This document shows, one piece after another, positions 45,764 through 54,636 of a stretch of 64,000 bases of DNA. Position 1 is the stretch's first letter; every line of letters starts with the position of its first letter. The translations under genes and the position numbers were made by a program. The notes below the pieces were generated by a model that saw only the letters and a program-made list of their open reading frames with translations, had not been told where the DNA came from and did no database searches. Origin of the DNA: Tautonia sociabilis. GTDB lineage: Bacteria; Planctomycetota; Planctomycetia; Isosphaerales; Isosphaeraceae. The stretch lies in the NCBI RefSeq assembly GCF_003977685.1, contig NZ_RYZH01000003.1:163023-227022 (forward strand), read 5' to 3'.

Positions 45764-45925
45764 TCGCGGGACGGCCTAATCCTATCTCGGGTCGGGGAGG
45801 CCGTCAAGCGTCTGGTCCCTTGTCGAGTTGGGGAGGGGTGTTTATCCTGAGTCGACCCCTGGGACGCCCGGTTGAGAGCGACGAAGGGCGGGGATGGCCC
45901 GGGGCCGAGGCGGGAGGTGTGCGCG

Positions 45926-46912
45926 GTGCAGGTGCGCAAGGCGGTCATCACGGCGGCGGGGCGAGGAGCCCGGCAGTATCCGGCCTCCGACACGGTCCAG
46001 AAGGCCATGCTGCCCCTGGTCGACCGCGATGGCCTGACGAAGCCGCTCTTGCAGATCATCGCCGAGGAGGCGCTGGAGAGCGGCATCGAGGAGCTTTGCG
46101 TCGTCTCCTCGCCGGGGGACGAGGCGCGCTACCGCCAGCAGTTCCGTACCATCGCCGAGCATCTCCGCTCCGCCTTCCGGAGCGTCGCCTGGGCCGAGGA
46201 GCAGGCGAGGCGGGTGGCGGAGCTGGAGTCTCGGCTCCGCTTCGTCGAACAGGAGGAGCCGGAGGGGTACGGCCACGCCGTCTGGTGCGCGCGATCGTTC
46301 GTCGGCGACGAGCCGTTCCTGCTGCTGCTGGGGGACCACCTCTACATTTCCCGGGAGCCTCGCCGCTGCGCCCGGCAGTTGATCGACCTGGCCTTGGAGG
46401 AGCAGTGCGCCGTCTCGGCCGTCCAGGCGACGAGGGAGCACCTGATCCACCAGTACGGCACCCTCACCGGGCGTCGCCTGCACGACCGGCCCGACGCCTA
46501 CCAGATCGACGAGATCATCGAGAAGCCGAACCCCACGCTCGCCGAGCTTCGGTTGCAGGTCCCCGGGCTGAGGGCCGGCTACTACCTCTGCTTCTTCGGC
46601 ATGCACGTGCTGACGCCGACGATCTTCGAGCTGCTCGACGACCTCGTCCGAAGGGGAGAGTCCGAGGGGGGGCAAATCCAGCTCACCCCGGCACTCAACG
46701 CCCTGGCTGCCCGGGAGTCGTACCTGGCCCTGGAGACGCTGGGCACCAGGCACAACCTGGGCGTTCGCCTCGGTTACGTGGAGGCCCAAGTCGCCCTGGC
46801 CTTGAACGGCGACGACCGGGAACGGATGCTGGCCCTGCTGGTCGAGTCGGTGGCCCGGTTCCAGCAGGGCCTCACCGCACCGGGGGCCGGGGAGGCCGCC
46901 TCCCCCTTGTGA
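45926..46912 (+). CDS. GalU-type sugar-1-phosphate nucleotidyltransferase
   Basis: 328 residues. N-terminal Rossmann-like fold: KAVITAAGRGARQYPASDTVQKAMLPLVD, which is the GalU pattern (G-x-G-x-R, then K-x-MLP). Then LLQIIAEEALESGIEELCVV, LLLGDHLYIS (substrate Asp) and IIEKPNPTLAELR. The likely reaction is UTP + glucose-1-phosphate to UDP-glucose. A small insert (RDGLTK) after LVD and the R in place of L in the first motif set it apart from standard GalU, so the sugar or base may differ. GTG at 45926 follows GGGAGG; GTG at 45932 is an alternative. It lies 41 bases before the kinase/pyrophosphorylase fusion, a probable operon. Confidence 0.82.
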   Translation: MQVRKAVITAAGRGARQYPASDTVQKAMLPLVDRDGLTKPLLQIIAEEALESGIEELCVVSSPGDEARYRQQFRTIAEHLRSAFRSVAWAEEQARRVAELESRLRFVEQEEPEGYGHAVWCARSFVGDEPFLLLLGDHLYISREPRRCARQLIDLALEEQCAVSAVQATREHLIHQYGTLTGRRLHDRPDAYQIDEIIEKPNPTLAELRLQVPGLRAGYYLCFFGMHVLTPTIFELLDDLVRRGESEGGQIQLTPALNALAARESYLALETLGTRHNLGVRLGYVEAQVALALNGDDRERMLALLVESVARFQQGLTAPGAGEAASPL

Positions 46913-46953
46913 GCCGACGGGCGAGCCGACCCTCCCCGGATCGAGACCCCGCG

Positions 46954-49900
46954 ATGGCGTCGGCACGCCCTCGGCGTCGGCCGCCGTCCCTTCCCGCCGA
47001 GCCGGACCCCGAGATGGCTGATCCGAACCCGCTGATCGAGACGATCACCTCGGCCGACCCCGACGTCCGGGACCGTCCCCTCCGGTCCCTGGTCGAGGGG
47101 CTGCCGACCGCCGCCATCCTCGACCATTGCGAGGCGCTCGAGGCGTTCCGCCGTCGGGCCTCGAATTTGTACGAGCGCGTCCGCGCCTCGCTCTTCCTCC
47201 ATGCCCTCTACCGCTACGCCGTTCAGGACGCCCCCGACCTGCCCGCCACCGGGTACATCCCGGCGGAGGGGGTCGAGGATCTGATGCAGCGACGGTTCGA
47301 GCAGGCGATTTCCGCCTTCCGGCTCGCGCAGAAGAAGGACGGCCCGAACGGTACGGTCGCCAGCGCCCTGGCGAAGGCCTACGAGGAGATCGCGCTGCAA
47401 ACCCTGGCCGACCAGGTCCGCCGCTCCGTCCGCGGTTGCCGGGGAAACCGCTGGATGTTCCGCGTCGGGTCGGCCGACGAGCATCCGCTCCGGCTGAACC
47501 AGCGTCTGCTCGACCGGGAAGGGGACGAGGGCCTCTTTCCCATCCTCGTGGAGCGCACCCCCGTGCGGCTCGACCTGTCGCACAGCGGCTGGTCCGACAT
47601 CTTCTTCCTTGGCATGGACTACCCCGAGGGGGCCCGGGTCCTGAACATTTCGGTCGACCTTGGCGTCTTTGGCCGGGACGACCACCCTCGCCCCCCGATC
47701 GAGACCTACTGCCGGGTCATTGCCGAGCCCGTGCTCCGCCTCTCCAGCATCGACCTGAACGACGCCAAGGACGTCGACTCGCTTGAGGAACTCTTCAACT
47801 TCGGCAACGACTACCTCGGACTGGTCAAGGCGGGCGTGATCGCCTCCGGCCTGGTGCCGCCGTCGCTGGAAGGCTCCTCGGCCACGCTTCGCCAGGTGCT
47901 CGACCAGGTCGTGCGGCCCGGGTACGGCCTGGAAGTGGTCAGCAAGGTCAATGACATTCCGAAGGGCTCCCGGCTGGCCGTCTCGACGAACCTGCTCGCG
48001 TCGCTCATCACCCTGCTTATGCGAGCCACCGGCCAGACCCGGAACCTGACCGGGCCCCTCTCGCCGGAGGAGGCGCCCGTGGTCGTCGCCCGAGCCATCC
48101 TCGGCGAGTGGCTTGGCGGCTCCGGCGGCGGCTGGCAGGATTCGGGCGGGATCTTCCCCGGGGTGAAGCTGATCGAGGGCGTCCCCTCCGGTGAGGACGA
48201 CCCGGAATTCGGTGTCAGTCGGGGCCGACTGCTGCCGAGGCACACGCCGCTCGATGTCGAGGGGGAGTCGTCCCCCTTCCACGAGGCGCTGGCGAACAGC
48301 CTCGTGCTGATCCACGGAGGGATGGCCCAGAACGTCGGGCCGATCCTGAACATGGTCACGGAGAAGTACCTCCTCCGCAGCCGAGGGGAGTGGGAGGCCC
48401 GCCAGGAGGCCCTTCGCATCTTCGATCGGATCGTCGCCGCCGTCCGATCGGCCGACGTCCGCGCGCTGGGCCGACTCACGACCGAGAACTGGGACGGGCC
48501 GCTCAAGCGGATCATCCCCTGGGTGACGAACCGCTTCACGGAGTCGATCATCGCCGAGGCGAAGGCGCAACTCGGAGACGACTTCTGGGGCTTCCTGATG
48601 CTCGGCGGCATGTCCGGCGGCGGCATGGCCTTCTTCGTCGCGCCGCACCGTCGAGACGCGTTCCGGGCCCAAGCGCTGGAGATCCTCCGTCGGGTGAAGG
48701 CCGGGCTCGATACCGCCTTGCCCTTCGCCATGGAGCCCGTGGTCTACGACTTCGCCATCAACCCGAAGGGGACGGTCGCCGAGCTGCTGGAGGGGGACGC
48801 GGCCACGATGCCCCCGCGCTACTACACCCTGCAGATCCCCCGGATGATCGCCCAGGGGCACACCGAGGTTCCTCCTCAGCGTCGCATCGACATCGACCAC
48901 TTCGCCTCCCGAAGCAAGGACACCGGCGAACTGCTCCGCCTCTTCCGCACGACGATCAACACGCTCTTCCCCGTTTCCCGGTCGGCCGCCGACCCCACCG
49001 CCGCCGGCTGGGACGCCGAGGCCGATCGGATCCGACGCGAGAACGGCTTCGACCCCATCCAGCACGAGCAGCTTCGCGAGGACCTGCAGCGCGGACGGAT
49101 CGGCCTGGCCCGCAACCGCCTGCCCGTCGACACCGACATCCAGGACGTCCGCGACGACGAGCTGATCGACGCCCGCTTCTCTCCCGGGGAGCGAGTTCCC
49201 TACGACTTCGGCGCCGACCACGGCGAGGTCGCCGTCGTCAGCCTTGCCGGAGGCGTCGGGAGCCGGTGGACGACCGGCGCCGGTGTCGTCAAGGCGATCA
49301 ACCCGTTCGTGATGCTCGACGGCCAGCACCGCAGCTTCCTCGAGATCCATCTGGCCAAGACTCGACTGGCGATGCGGGACTCCGGTGTCACGATCCCCCA
49401 CGTCGTCACGACGAGCTACCTGACCCACTCGGCCATCGAACGCACGCTCGAACGCACCGGGAACTACGGGCACGACGGCCCGGTGTTCCTCTCCCGGGGG
49501 CAGTCAATCGCCCAGCGCCTCATCCCAATGGCTCGCGACCTGACGTTCCTCTGGGAAGAACAGGCCCACGAGACGCTCGATGAGAACAAGCAAAAGGTGC
49601 GCGAGGCTGCCCGCCGCGCCATCCTCGGCTGGGCGAAGGCGAAGGGAGAGGGCTCGGACTACGTCGACAACGTCCCGCTCCAACGCTTCAACCCGCCCGG
49701 GCACTTCTACGAGGTGCCCAATCTGCTCCGCAACGGCACGATGGCCGCGCTGCTGAAGCAATTTCCCCGGCTCTCCTGGCTGTTGGTCCATAATATCGAC
49801 ACCCTCGGCGCCGACCTCGACCCCGGCGTCTTCGCCCGGGTCCGGGACTCCGGGGCGACGCTCGCCTTCGAGGTCATCCCGCGCCGGATCGACGACCGAG

Positions 49901-50361
49901 GCGGCGGCCTGGCTCGGGTCAACGGCCGGCTCCGGCTCCTCGAAGGGCTCGCCCAGCCGAGGGAGGACGTGGAGTTCCGGCTCCGCTACTACAACTCGCT
50001 GACGACCTGGGTGCACATCGACGGCCTGCTCGCCGCCTTCGGGCTCTCCCGCCGAGACCTGGAGGGGGACCCCTCCCGAGTCGCCGCCGCGATCCGGGGA
50101 ATGGCCGCCCGGGTGCCGACCTATGTGACGATCAAGGACGTCAAGCGCCGCTGGGGCCACGCCCAGGAAGACGTCTTGCCGGTTGCCCAGTTCGAGAAGC
50201 TCTGGGGGGATCTGACGGCCCTGCCGGATCTGTCCTGCGCCTTCCTGGCCGTGGACCGCCTTCGCGGGCAACAATTGAAGGACCCGGCGCAGCTCGACGG
50301 ATGGGCCAACGACGGGAGCTTGGACCACGTCCGATCGCTCTGCTCCTTCGACCCGAGCTGA
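46954..50361 (+). CDS. GHMP-kinase-like / UDPGP-type pyrophosphorylase fusion protein
   Basis: 1135 residues. The first half resembles a GHMP sugar kinase: NISVDLGVFGRDDHPRPPIE, then the ATP-loop equivalent IPKGSRLAVSTNLLASLI (about residue 336), and the C-terminal GHMP block LGRLTTENW with LMLGGMSGGGMAFF (about 548). The last third is a UDPGP-family pyrophosphorylase: VVSLAGGVGSRWTTGAGVVKAINPFVML (about 762-790), then FLEIHLAKTR and WLLVHNIDTLGADLDP. Such a pair would phosphorylate a free sugar at C1 and then make the nucleotide sugar, as Fkp/FKGP do for fucose, but there the pyrophosphorylase comes first. Activities and substrate are inferred; the kinase loop lacks the usual GSSA Ser. ATG at 46954, or 47014. 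Confidence 0.65.
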   Translation: MASARPRRRPPSLPAEPDPEMADPNPLIETITSADPDVRDRPLRSLVEGLPTAAILDHCEALEAFRRRASNLYERVRASLFLHALYRYAVQDAPDLPATGYIPAEGVEDLMQRRFEQAISAFRLAQKKDGPNGTVASALAKAYEEIALQTLADQVRRSVRGCRGNRWMFRVGSADEHPLRLNQRLLDREGDEGLFPILVERTPVRLDLSHSGWSDIFFLGMDYPEGARVLNISVDLGVFGRDDHPRPPIETYCRVIAEPVLRLSSIDLNDAKDVDSLEELFNFGNDYLGLVKAGVIASGLVPPSLEGSSATLRQVLDQVVRPGYGLEVVSKVNDIPKGSRLAVSTNLLASLITLLMRATGQTRNLTGPLSPEEAPVVVARAILGEWLGGSGGGWQDSGGIFPGVKLIEGVPSGEDDPEFGVSRGRLLPRHTPLDVEGESSPFHEALANSLVLIHGGMAQNVGPILNMVTEKYLLRSRGEWEARQEALRIFDRIVAAVRSADVRALGRLTTENWDGPLKRIIPWVTNRFTESIIAEAKAQLGDDFWGFLMLGGMSGGGMAFFVAPHRRDAFRAQALEILRRVKAGLDTALPFAMEPVVYDFAINPKGTVAELLEGDAATMPPRYYTLQIPRMIAQGHTEVPPQRRIDIDHFASRSKDTGELLRLFRTTINTLFPVSRSAADPTAAGWDAEADRIRRENGFDPIQHEQLREDLQRGRIGLARNRLPVDTDIQDVRDDELIDARFSPGERVPYDFGADHGEVAVVSLAGGVGSRWTTGAGVVKAINPFVMLDGQHRSFLEIHLAKTRLAMRDSGVTIPHVVTTSYLTHSAIERTLERTGNYGHDGPVFLSRGQSIAQRLIPMARDLTFLWEEQAHETLDENKQKVREAARRAILGWAKAKGEGSDYVDNVPLQRFNPPGHFYEVPNLLRNGTMAALLKQFPRLSWLLVHNIDTLGADLDPGVFARVRDSGATLAFEVIPRRIDDRGGGLARVNGRLRLLEGLAQPREDVEFRLRYYNSLTTWVHIDGLLAAFGLSRRDLEGDPSRVAAAIRGMAARVPTYVTIKDVKRRWGHAQEDVLPVAQFEKLWGDLTALPDLSCAFLAVDRLRGQQLKDPAQLDGWANDGSLDHVRSLCSFDPS

Positions 50362-50386
50362 CCGAGTCGCCGGGCGAGAGGGACCG

Positions 50387-51016
50387 ATGGCCTCGCAGTC
50401 GCCCCCGCAACTGTCGCTCTCGCAGCTCTTGACCGTCCCGGTCTTCGCCGCGGTGGTCTCGGGAAGCCTCGCGCTCGCGGCCCGGTCGGGCCTGGAGAAG
50501 ACGTTCGGGATCGTGACCGTGATCTTCTGGGTCGCGATTGGCCTCCCGGCCGCCCTGGCGATCACGGCCATGGTGCTCCTTCGCCCGGGACGGGGCCGGG
50601 AACGCCTGGTCGCGATCCTGCTGGCGGCGTCGGGGCTGGCCCTGGCCGTCGCCCTGCTGGCGATCGGGTTCCAAGCGTTCGCCGACATCGGCTCCACCGC
50701 GGCCAGGGGTGACGGAGTTCCGGTCGACCTGATCGCCCTCGAGATCGTGATCCTGGGAGCCCTGCTCGCACTGCGATCCGGCCTGCTCGCGCTCTGGTCC
50801 CGCATCCGTCCCGGGCGCTGCCCGGTTTGCGGCCGGCCTGCCGGAGAACCCGATCGCGACGCCCCCGACCCCGGAGGACTCCTGGACGGGAACTCGTCCT
50901 GGGCTCCCGAGGACTGTGCCTCCTGCTCCGGCATCGACCCGCACGGAACCCCGAGCGCGGCCGCCGATCTCAGCGAGCCCCCAGGGGAGTCCGGCCTCCC
51001 ATCCCCCCGCCGATGA
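50387..51016 (+). CDS. four-helix membrane protein with C-terminal zinc-ribbon-like cysteines
   Basis: 209 residues, not recognised. Four hydrophobic segments (VPVFAAVVSGSLALAA, VTVIFWVAIGLPAALAITAMVLL, LVAILLAASGLALAVALLAIGF, LIALEIVILGALLALRSGLLAL), then a soluble tail with CPVCG and CASC, spaced about 40 residues apart, which could bind zinc. It lies 25 bases after the fusion-protein gene, with GAGAGGGA before the ATG. Its stop overlaps a possible ATG (51013) of the next dehydrogenase gene as ATGA. It may belong to the same nucleotide-sugar operon. Confidence 0.65.
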   Translation: MASQSPPQLSLSQLLTVPVFAAVVSGSLALAARSGLEKTFGIVTVIFWVAIGLPAALAITAMVLLRPGRGRERLVAILLAASGLALAVALLAIGFQAFADIGSTAARGDGVPVDLIALEIVILGALLALRSGLLALWSRIRPGRCPVCGRPAGEPDRDAPDPGGLLDGNSSWAPEDCASCSGIDPHGTPSAAADLSEPPGESGLPSPRR

Positions 51017-51090
51017 ACCCGATCGGCCGCCGGCTCGAGCCGGCGGGCGACCGGGCTCGACCTCGACTCGACCTCGACCGAGAACCACGC

Positions 51091-52419
51091 ATGGCCCCCC
51101 CCGACCTATCGTCCTGGAGCCGGAAGATTGCCGACCGAGAAGCCGTCGTGGCCGTCATCGGCCTCGGGTACGTCGGCCTGCCGCTGGTGGAGCTGTTCTC
51201 CGGTTCGGGCTTCCGGGTGCTCGGGCTGGACATCGACCCGAGCAAGGTCGACCGCCTGAACCGGGGGGAGAGCTATATCGGCCACGTCGACAGCGCCCGA
51301 GTCTCGGCGATGCGGTCCACCGGACGGTTCGAGGCGACCACCGATTTCTCCCGGCTCGCCGATGCCGACGCGATTCTCATCTGCGTCCCCACCCCGCTGG
51401 GGGAGCACCGAGAGCCCGACCTCTCGGCGGTCCTCAAGACCGGTTCGGCCATCGGCCGCTCTCTGCGGGAGGGGCAGCTCGTGGTGCTCGAGAGCACGAC
51501 GTACCCCGGCACCACTCGAGACGTGCTCCGCCCCCAGTTGGAAGCCGGCGGCCTCGTCGCCTCCCGAGACTTCTTCCTCGCCTACAGCCCCGAACGCGAG
51601 GATCCCGGAAACCCGGAGCACTCCGCCGGTCGCATCCCGAAGGTCGTCGGAGGCCTCGACGCCGCCTCGCTCGCCATCGCGGGAGAGCTTTACGGCGCCG
51701 TCGTCCCCCGGGTTGTCCCCGTCTCCTCCTGCGAGGTCGCCGAGGCCTGCAAGATCCTGGAGAACACCTACCGCTCGGTGAACATCGCGCTGGTCAACGA
51801 GTTGAAGGTGCTCTACGACCGCATGGGAATCGACATCTGGGAGGTGATCGAGGCGGCGAAGACCAAGCCGTTCGGCTTCCAGGCGTTCTATCCCGGCCCG
51901 GGGTTGGGGGGGCATTGCATCCCAATCGATCCGTTCTACCTGACCTGGATCGCCCGGAAGTACGGCCAGCCGACCCGGTTCATCGAGCTGGCCGGCGAGA
52001 TCAACACAAGCATGCCCGCCTACGTGATCGGCAAGGTCGTCGCCGCCCTCAATTCCCGCCGGAAGCCGCTCAACGGCAGCCGAGTGCTCGTGCTCGGCGC
52101 CGCCTACAAGAAGGATGTGGACGACCCTCGTGAGAGCCCCGCGTTCGAGCTGCTCGAGCGGCTCCAAGAAGGAGGCGCCGAGGTCTCCTACCACGACCCG
52201 CTCATCCCCACCCTGCCGCCGATGCGGCACCATACCATCCGCCTCTCCAGCGTGGCGCTGACAGCCGAGACGCTCGAGGCCGCCGACTGCGTCCTGATCT
52301 GCACCGACCATTCCTGCTACGACTGGGACTGGATCGTCCGCCATTGCTCCCTCGTGGTCGATCCGCGCAACGCGACCCGAGGGGTGTCCGAGGGCCGAGA
52401 TCGAATCGTCCTCGCCTGA
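51091..52419 (+). CDS. UDP-N-acetylhexosamine-type 6-dehydrogenase (WbpA/TviB family)
   Basis: 442 residues of the UDP-sugar dehydrogenase superfamily. Seen: VVAVIGLGYVGLPLVELFS, LICVPTPLGEHREPDLS, LESTTYPGTTRDVL, LAYSPEREDPGN, CKILENTYRSVNIALVNELK, and the catalytic Cys in GPGLGGHCIPIDPFYL (about C276), with VLGAAYKKDVDDPRESPA. The GHCIPIDP and SPERE motifs match the branch that oxidises UDP-GlcNAc or UDP-GalNAc, distinct from the UDP-glucose enzyme at 37019. Start choice: ATG 51091 begins close to the Rossmann fold; ATG 51013, overlapping the previous stop, would add 26 basic residues and make translation coupled. Confidence 0.9.
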   Translation: MAPPDLSSWSRKIADREAVVAVIGLGYVGLPLVELFSGSGFRVLGLDIDPSKVDRLNRGESYIGHVDSARVSAMRSTGRFEATTDFSRLADADAILICVPTPLGEHREPDLSAVLKTGSAIGRSLREGQLVVLESTTYPGTTRDVLRPQLEAGGLVASRDFFLAYSPEREDPGNPEHSAGRIPKVVGGLDAASLAIAGELYGAVVPRVVPVSSCEVAEACKILENTYRSVNIALVNELKVLYDRMGIDIWEVIEAAKTKPFGFQAFYPGPGLGGHCIPIDPFYLTWIARKYGQPTRFIELAGEINTSMPAYVIGKVVAALNSRRKPLNGSRVLVLGAAYKKDVDDPRESPAFELLERLQEGGAEVSYHDPLIPTLPPMRHHTIRLSSVALTAETLEAADCVLICTDHSCYDWDWIVRHCSLVVDPRNATRGVSEGRDRIVLA

Positions 52420-52710
52420 GGCCGGCGCCCGGACGACGGGACGGCAGCGGGGTGGATCGCGCACGACCGCACCTCTTGATGGACGGCCAGCGCCCTCCGA
52501 GTCGCGCTCCCGGGGCGTTTCGTGGCGAAAATCCCGATCGATCCGCGATTTTTTTCCCGGCCGGGCGAGACGCGCGCACCTGCCCCCCATCGGAGAGCGC
52601 TCCGGCCGATCGCGCCGATCCGAGCGGAAGGCGAGGCCGTCGCGACACCGCGGAATTTCCGGAGGATTCCTCACAAGAATCGAAAATTCAAGAAAAATGA
52701 ACCTTGGCGA

Positions 52711-52729
52711 ATTCAAAAAATATTTGAAT
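52711..52729. repeat. AT-rich inverted repeat
   Basis: ATTCAAA and TTTGAAT with a 5-base spacer, inside the most AT-rich stretch of the window, about 180 bases before the histone-like gene. Candidate operator or UP-type element. Confidence 0.4.
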
Positions 52730-52824
52730 CGTCACTCACTGTTCCAGGCGGTGGGATCGGGCCCCTCGGGCCCGGATCCCGCGGGAAAACGGGCCTCGGG
52801 GCCGACTCGCCGTCTTCCCAGGCG

Positions 52825-52833
52825 TGATATATT
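52825..52833 (+). promoter_or_regulatory. candidate extended -10 element
   Basis: TG-A-TATATT, 77 bases before the histone-like ATG, in otherwise very GC-rich DNA. No convincing -35 at the expected distance, which fits an extended -10 promoter. Based only on sequence resemblance. Confidence 0.3.
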
Positions 52834-52909
52834 TCGCTAAGAAACTCACAGCATGGCCGGTGGACCGGTTCCGGCCCATACGGTTCCCTTCCACTGAGGG
52901 TGAGAGACG

Positions 52910-53293
52910 ATGGCGGCGAAGAAGACCGCGACCAAGAAGACTGCGACGACCAACTCGGCCAAGGCCTCGACGACCCCCAAGCGGAAGGCGGCGGCGCCGA
53001 AGGCCGCCAATACCCCCGCCTCCGACTCGTCGACCAAGACCAAGCCCGCGGCCAAGGCTCCCGCCAAGAAGCCGCTGAAGCTCAGCGACGCCCAGGAGAA
53101 GATCCTCGGCCTGATCGACGCCGCCGGCGACACCGGCTACACCCCGGCTCAGAAGACCGAGCTGCGGTCGATCGAGAAGCTCCGCGAGCTGAAGCTGGTC
53201 AAGCGCGGCGCCAAAGACAAGGCGTCTGGCTCCTATCCCTACATGACCACCGCCGCGGGCAAGAAGCACCTCGCCGCCAAGGCCGCCGAGTGA
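52910..53293 (+). CDS. histone H1-like Lys/Ala-rich DNA-binding protein
   Basis: 127 residues. Residues 2-55 are a Lys/Ala/Thr/Pro-rich tail with repeated AAKK, ATKK and AKAPAKKP motifs, as in histone H1 C-terminal tails and in bacterial H1-like proteins. Residues 56-127 are folded: LSDAQEKILGLIDAAGDTGYTPAQ, then EKLRELKLVKRG and YPYMTTAAGKKHL, which look like a winged-helix domain. It probably binds and compacts DNA; planctomycetes have condensed nucleoids. ATG follows GAGGGTGAGAG. A strong hairpin ends the transcript. The tail-first order is the reverse of animal H1. Confidence 0.75.
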   Translation: MAAKKTATKKTATTNSAKASTTPKRKAAAPKAANTPASDSSTKTKPAAKAPAKKPLKLSDAQEKILGLIDAAGDTGYTPAQKTELRSIEKLRELKLVKRGAKDKASGSYPYMTTAAGKKHLAAKAAE

Positions 53294-53785
53294 CCTCACG
53301 CCCGCCCCGGCCTCGGGCCTGGGCGGGCATCGCTTCCACCGCCGTCGAGGAGCGTCCGCCCAGAGCCCTCGTCTCGGTTCCCTTCGTTCGGCGCCGCCGG
53401 TGAGGCCCGATCTCCCCGAGCGAGGCGATGCGGCCTCCCGACGGTCGGGACGATTGGGGGGAGGCTCCTTCCCCGATCGCGCCGTTTCGGATCGGGAGCG
53501 CGTCTCCCCAGAACCCACCCCAATCGCACCCCGTCCCCTCGCGGTCGATCATCGACCGCTATCGGTCGCATCCCTGGTGGGGACCGGGCTCGGCAATCCG
53601 GAGACATTCCCAGCCCGGCCGTCTCCGATGCGGCAGGGGAGGGCCGCGCTCTGGCTCTCCTTGGCCTTGACCGCCCCGACCGCTCCGAAGATGATCTCCG
53701 GCCGGATCGGACCGGACCGGCCCGGCCGTCGAGGCCGAGGCCCGATGGCGCGTCGAGACCGCCGAAGCCCGCTGGGGACCCGTCC
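53294..53785 (+). other. 492-base intergenic region, no gene called
   Basis: Starts with the terminator of the histone-like gene and ends at the HEAT-repeat lipoprotein gene. Open frames exist (for instance 53428-53670) but their translations are Arg/Pro/Ser-rich shadows without family likeness. The promoter for the lipoprotein should lie here. Confidence 0.4.
53300..53328 (+). terminator. GC hairpin after histone-like gene
   Basis: GCCCGCCC (53300-53307) pairs with GGGCGGGC (53321-53328), and GGCC/GGCC continues the stem inside after a single C-T mismatch, closing on a TCG loop. Starts seven bases after the stop. No U-tract. Confidence 0.6.
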
Positions 53786-54481
53786 ATGGAAGGCCGCCCT
53801 CCCCGACCGCTCGGATCGCATCGATCGCCGATCATCGCGCCGATCATCCTGCTGATGCTTGTCGCCCCCTGGGCCGCCGGGTGCGCCGGGGTCGGCTTCA
53901 TCGGCACGACGGCGTCGAGCTTTCTCCGGCACATTCGGGAGAGCGAGGATCCGAACGTCCGCTATGCCGCCATCACCAAGCTCTCCAATCCGAACTGCTA
54001 CGACGATGAATCGCAGAAGGCCGAGGCGGTCGGCCTTCTCGTCGCCGCGCTGGAAGGCGGCGAGGAGTCGGTCGCGACGCAGGCGGCCATCTGTCGGACG
54101 CTCGGGGCCCTCGATCGCCCCGAGGCCCTGACCGCCCTCCGCAAGGCCGCGCTGGCCGAGGACCCGATCGTCCGCGCCGAGGCCTGCCGGGCGCTCGGCG
54201 CGATCGGGACAGCCGAGGACGCCACCATCCTCGCCCGAGTGATGACGGCCGACACCAGCCGAGATTGCCGGGTCGCGGCCATCGAGGCGCTCGGCGACCT
54301 GGAGGAGGTCGATCCCCGCATCGGGCTGACCCTGGTCGAAGGCATGCGCAACCCCGACCCCGCCATCCGGGCCGCCAGCTATCAGGCCCTGAAGGACGTG
54401 ACCGGCGAGGATTTCGGCTTCGAGATCGACCGCTGGGAGGAACTCGCCCGTTCCCGGCTCGGCGACGAATCCCCCCGGTAA
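53786..54481 (+). CDS. HEAT-repeat lipoprotein
   Basis: 231 residues. A hydrophobic N-terminal segment (IIAPIILLMLVAPWAAGC) ends in a Cys with small residues before it, suggesting lipid attachment (the lipobox AAGC is a weak variant). The mature part has four to five HEAT-like helical pairs, for example DPNVRYAAITKLSNP, EDPIVRAEACRALGAIGTAED and NPDPAIRAASYQALKDVTG. HEAT repeats make protein-binding solenoids; the partner is unknown. It lies 155 bases upstream of mutS2 on the same strand. Confidence 0.78.
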   Translation: MEGRPPRPLGSHRSPIIAPIILLMLVAPWAAGCAGVGFIGTTASSFLRHIRESEDPNVRYAAITKLSNPNCYDDESQKAEAVGLLVAALEGGEESVATQAAICRTLGALDRPEALTALRKAALAEDPIVRAEACRALGAIGTAEDATILARVMTADTSRDCRVAAIEALGDLEEVDPRIGLTLVEGMRNPDPAIRAASYQALKDVTGEDFGFEIDRWEELARSRLGDESPR

Positions 54482-54636
54482 GCCGATCCGATCGGGCGAT
54501 CGGTCGGCGACTCGGGTGGAAGGCGCGCTCCGCTTCATGAGACAATCAGCCGGGGCCTGCATCGCCAATCCCACCGCGCACGCACGAGCCGGATCGTCCC
54601 GAACCCGGCCCGCCGGGGCCGTGTCGCCGAGGTGTC

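Larger units (their letters stand above)
52420..52909 (+). promoter_or_regulatory. 490-base intergenic region with AT-rich islands upstream of histone-like gene
   Basis: Much lower GC than the rest near 52660-52740 and 52825-52850. The first island holds a 7-base inverted repeat ATTCAAA/TTTGAAT (52711-52717, 52723-52729). The second has TGATATATT (52825-52833), a plausible extended -10. From there a 14-codon leader frame (52854-52898) precedes the GAGGGTGAGAG ribosome site. This looks like a strong promoter region with a leader of about 70 bases. Confidence 0.5.

Noticed and set aside
45820..46953. Continuation of the fusion-protein frame 378 codons upstream
   Set aside because: It overlaps the GalU-type gene in another frame and translates to Arg/Gly/Ala/Pro-rich sequence; not an N-terminal extension.
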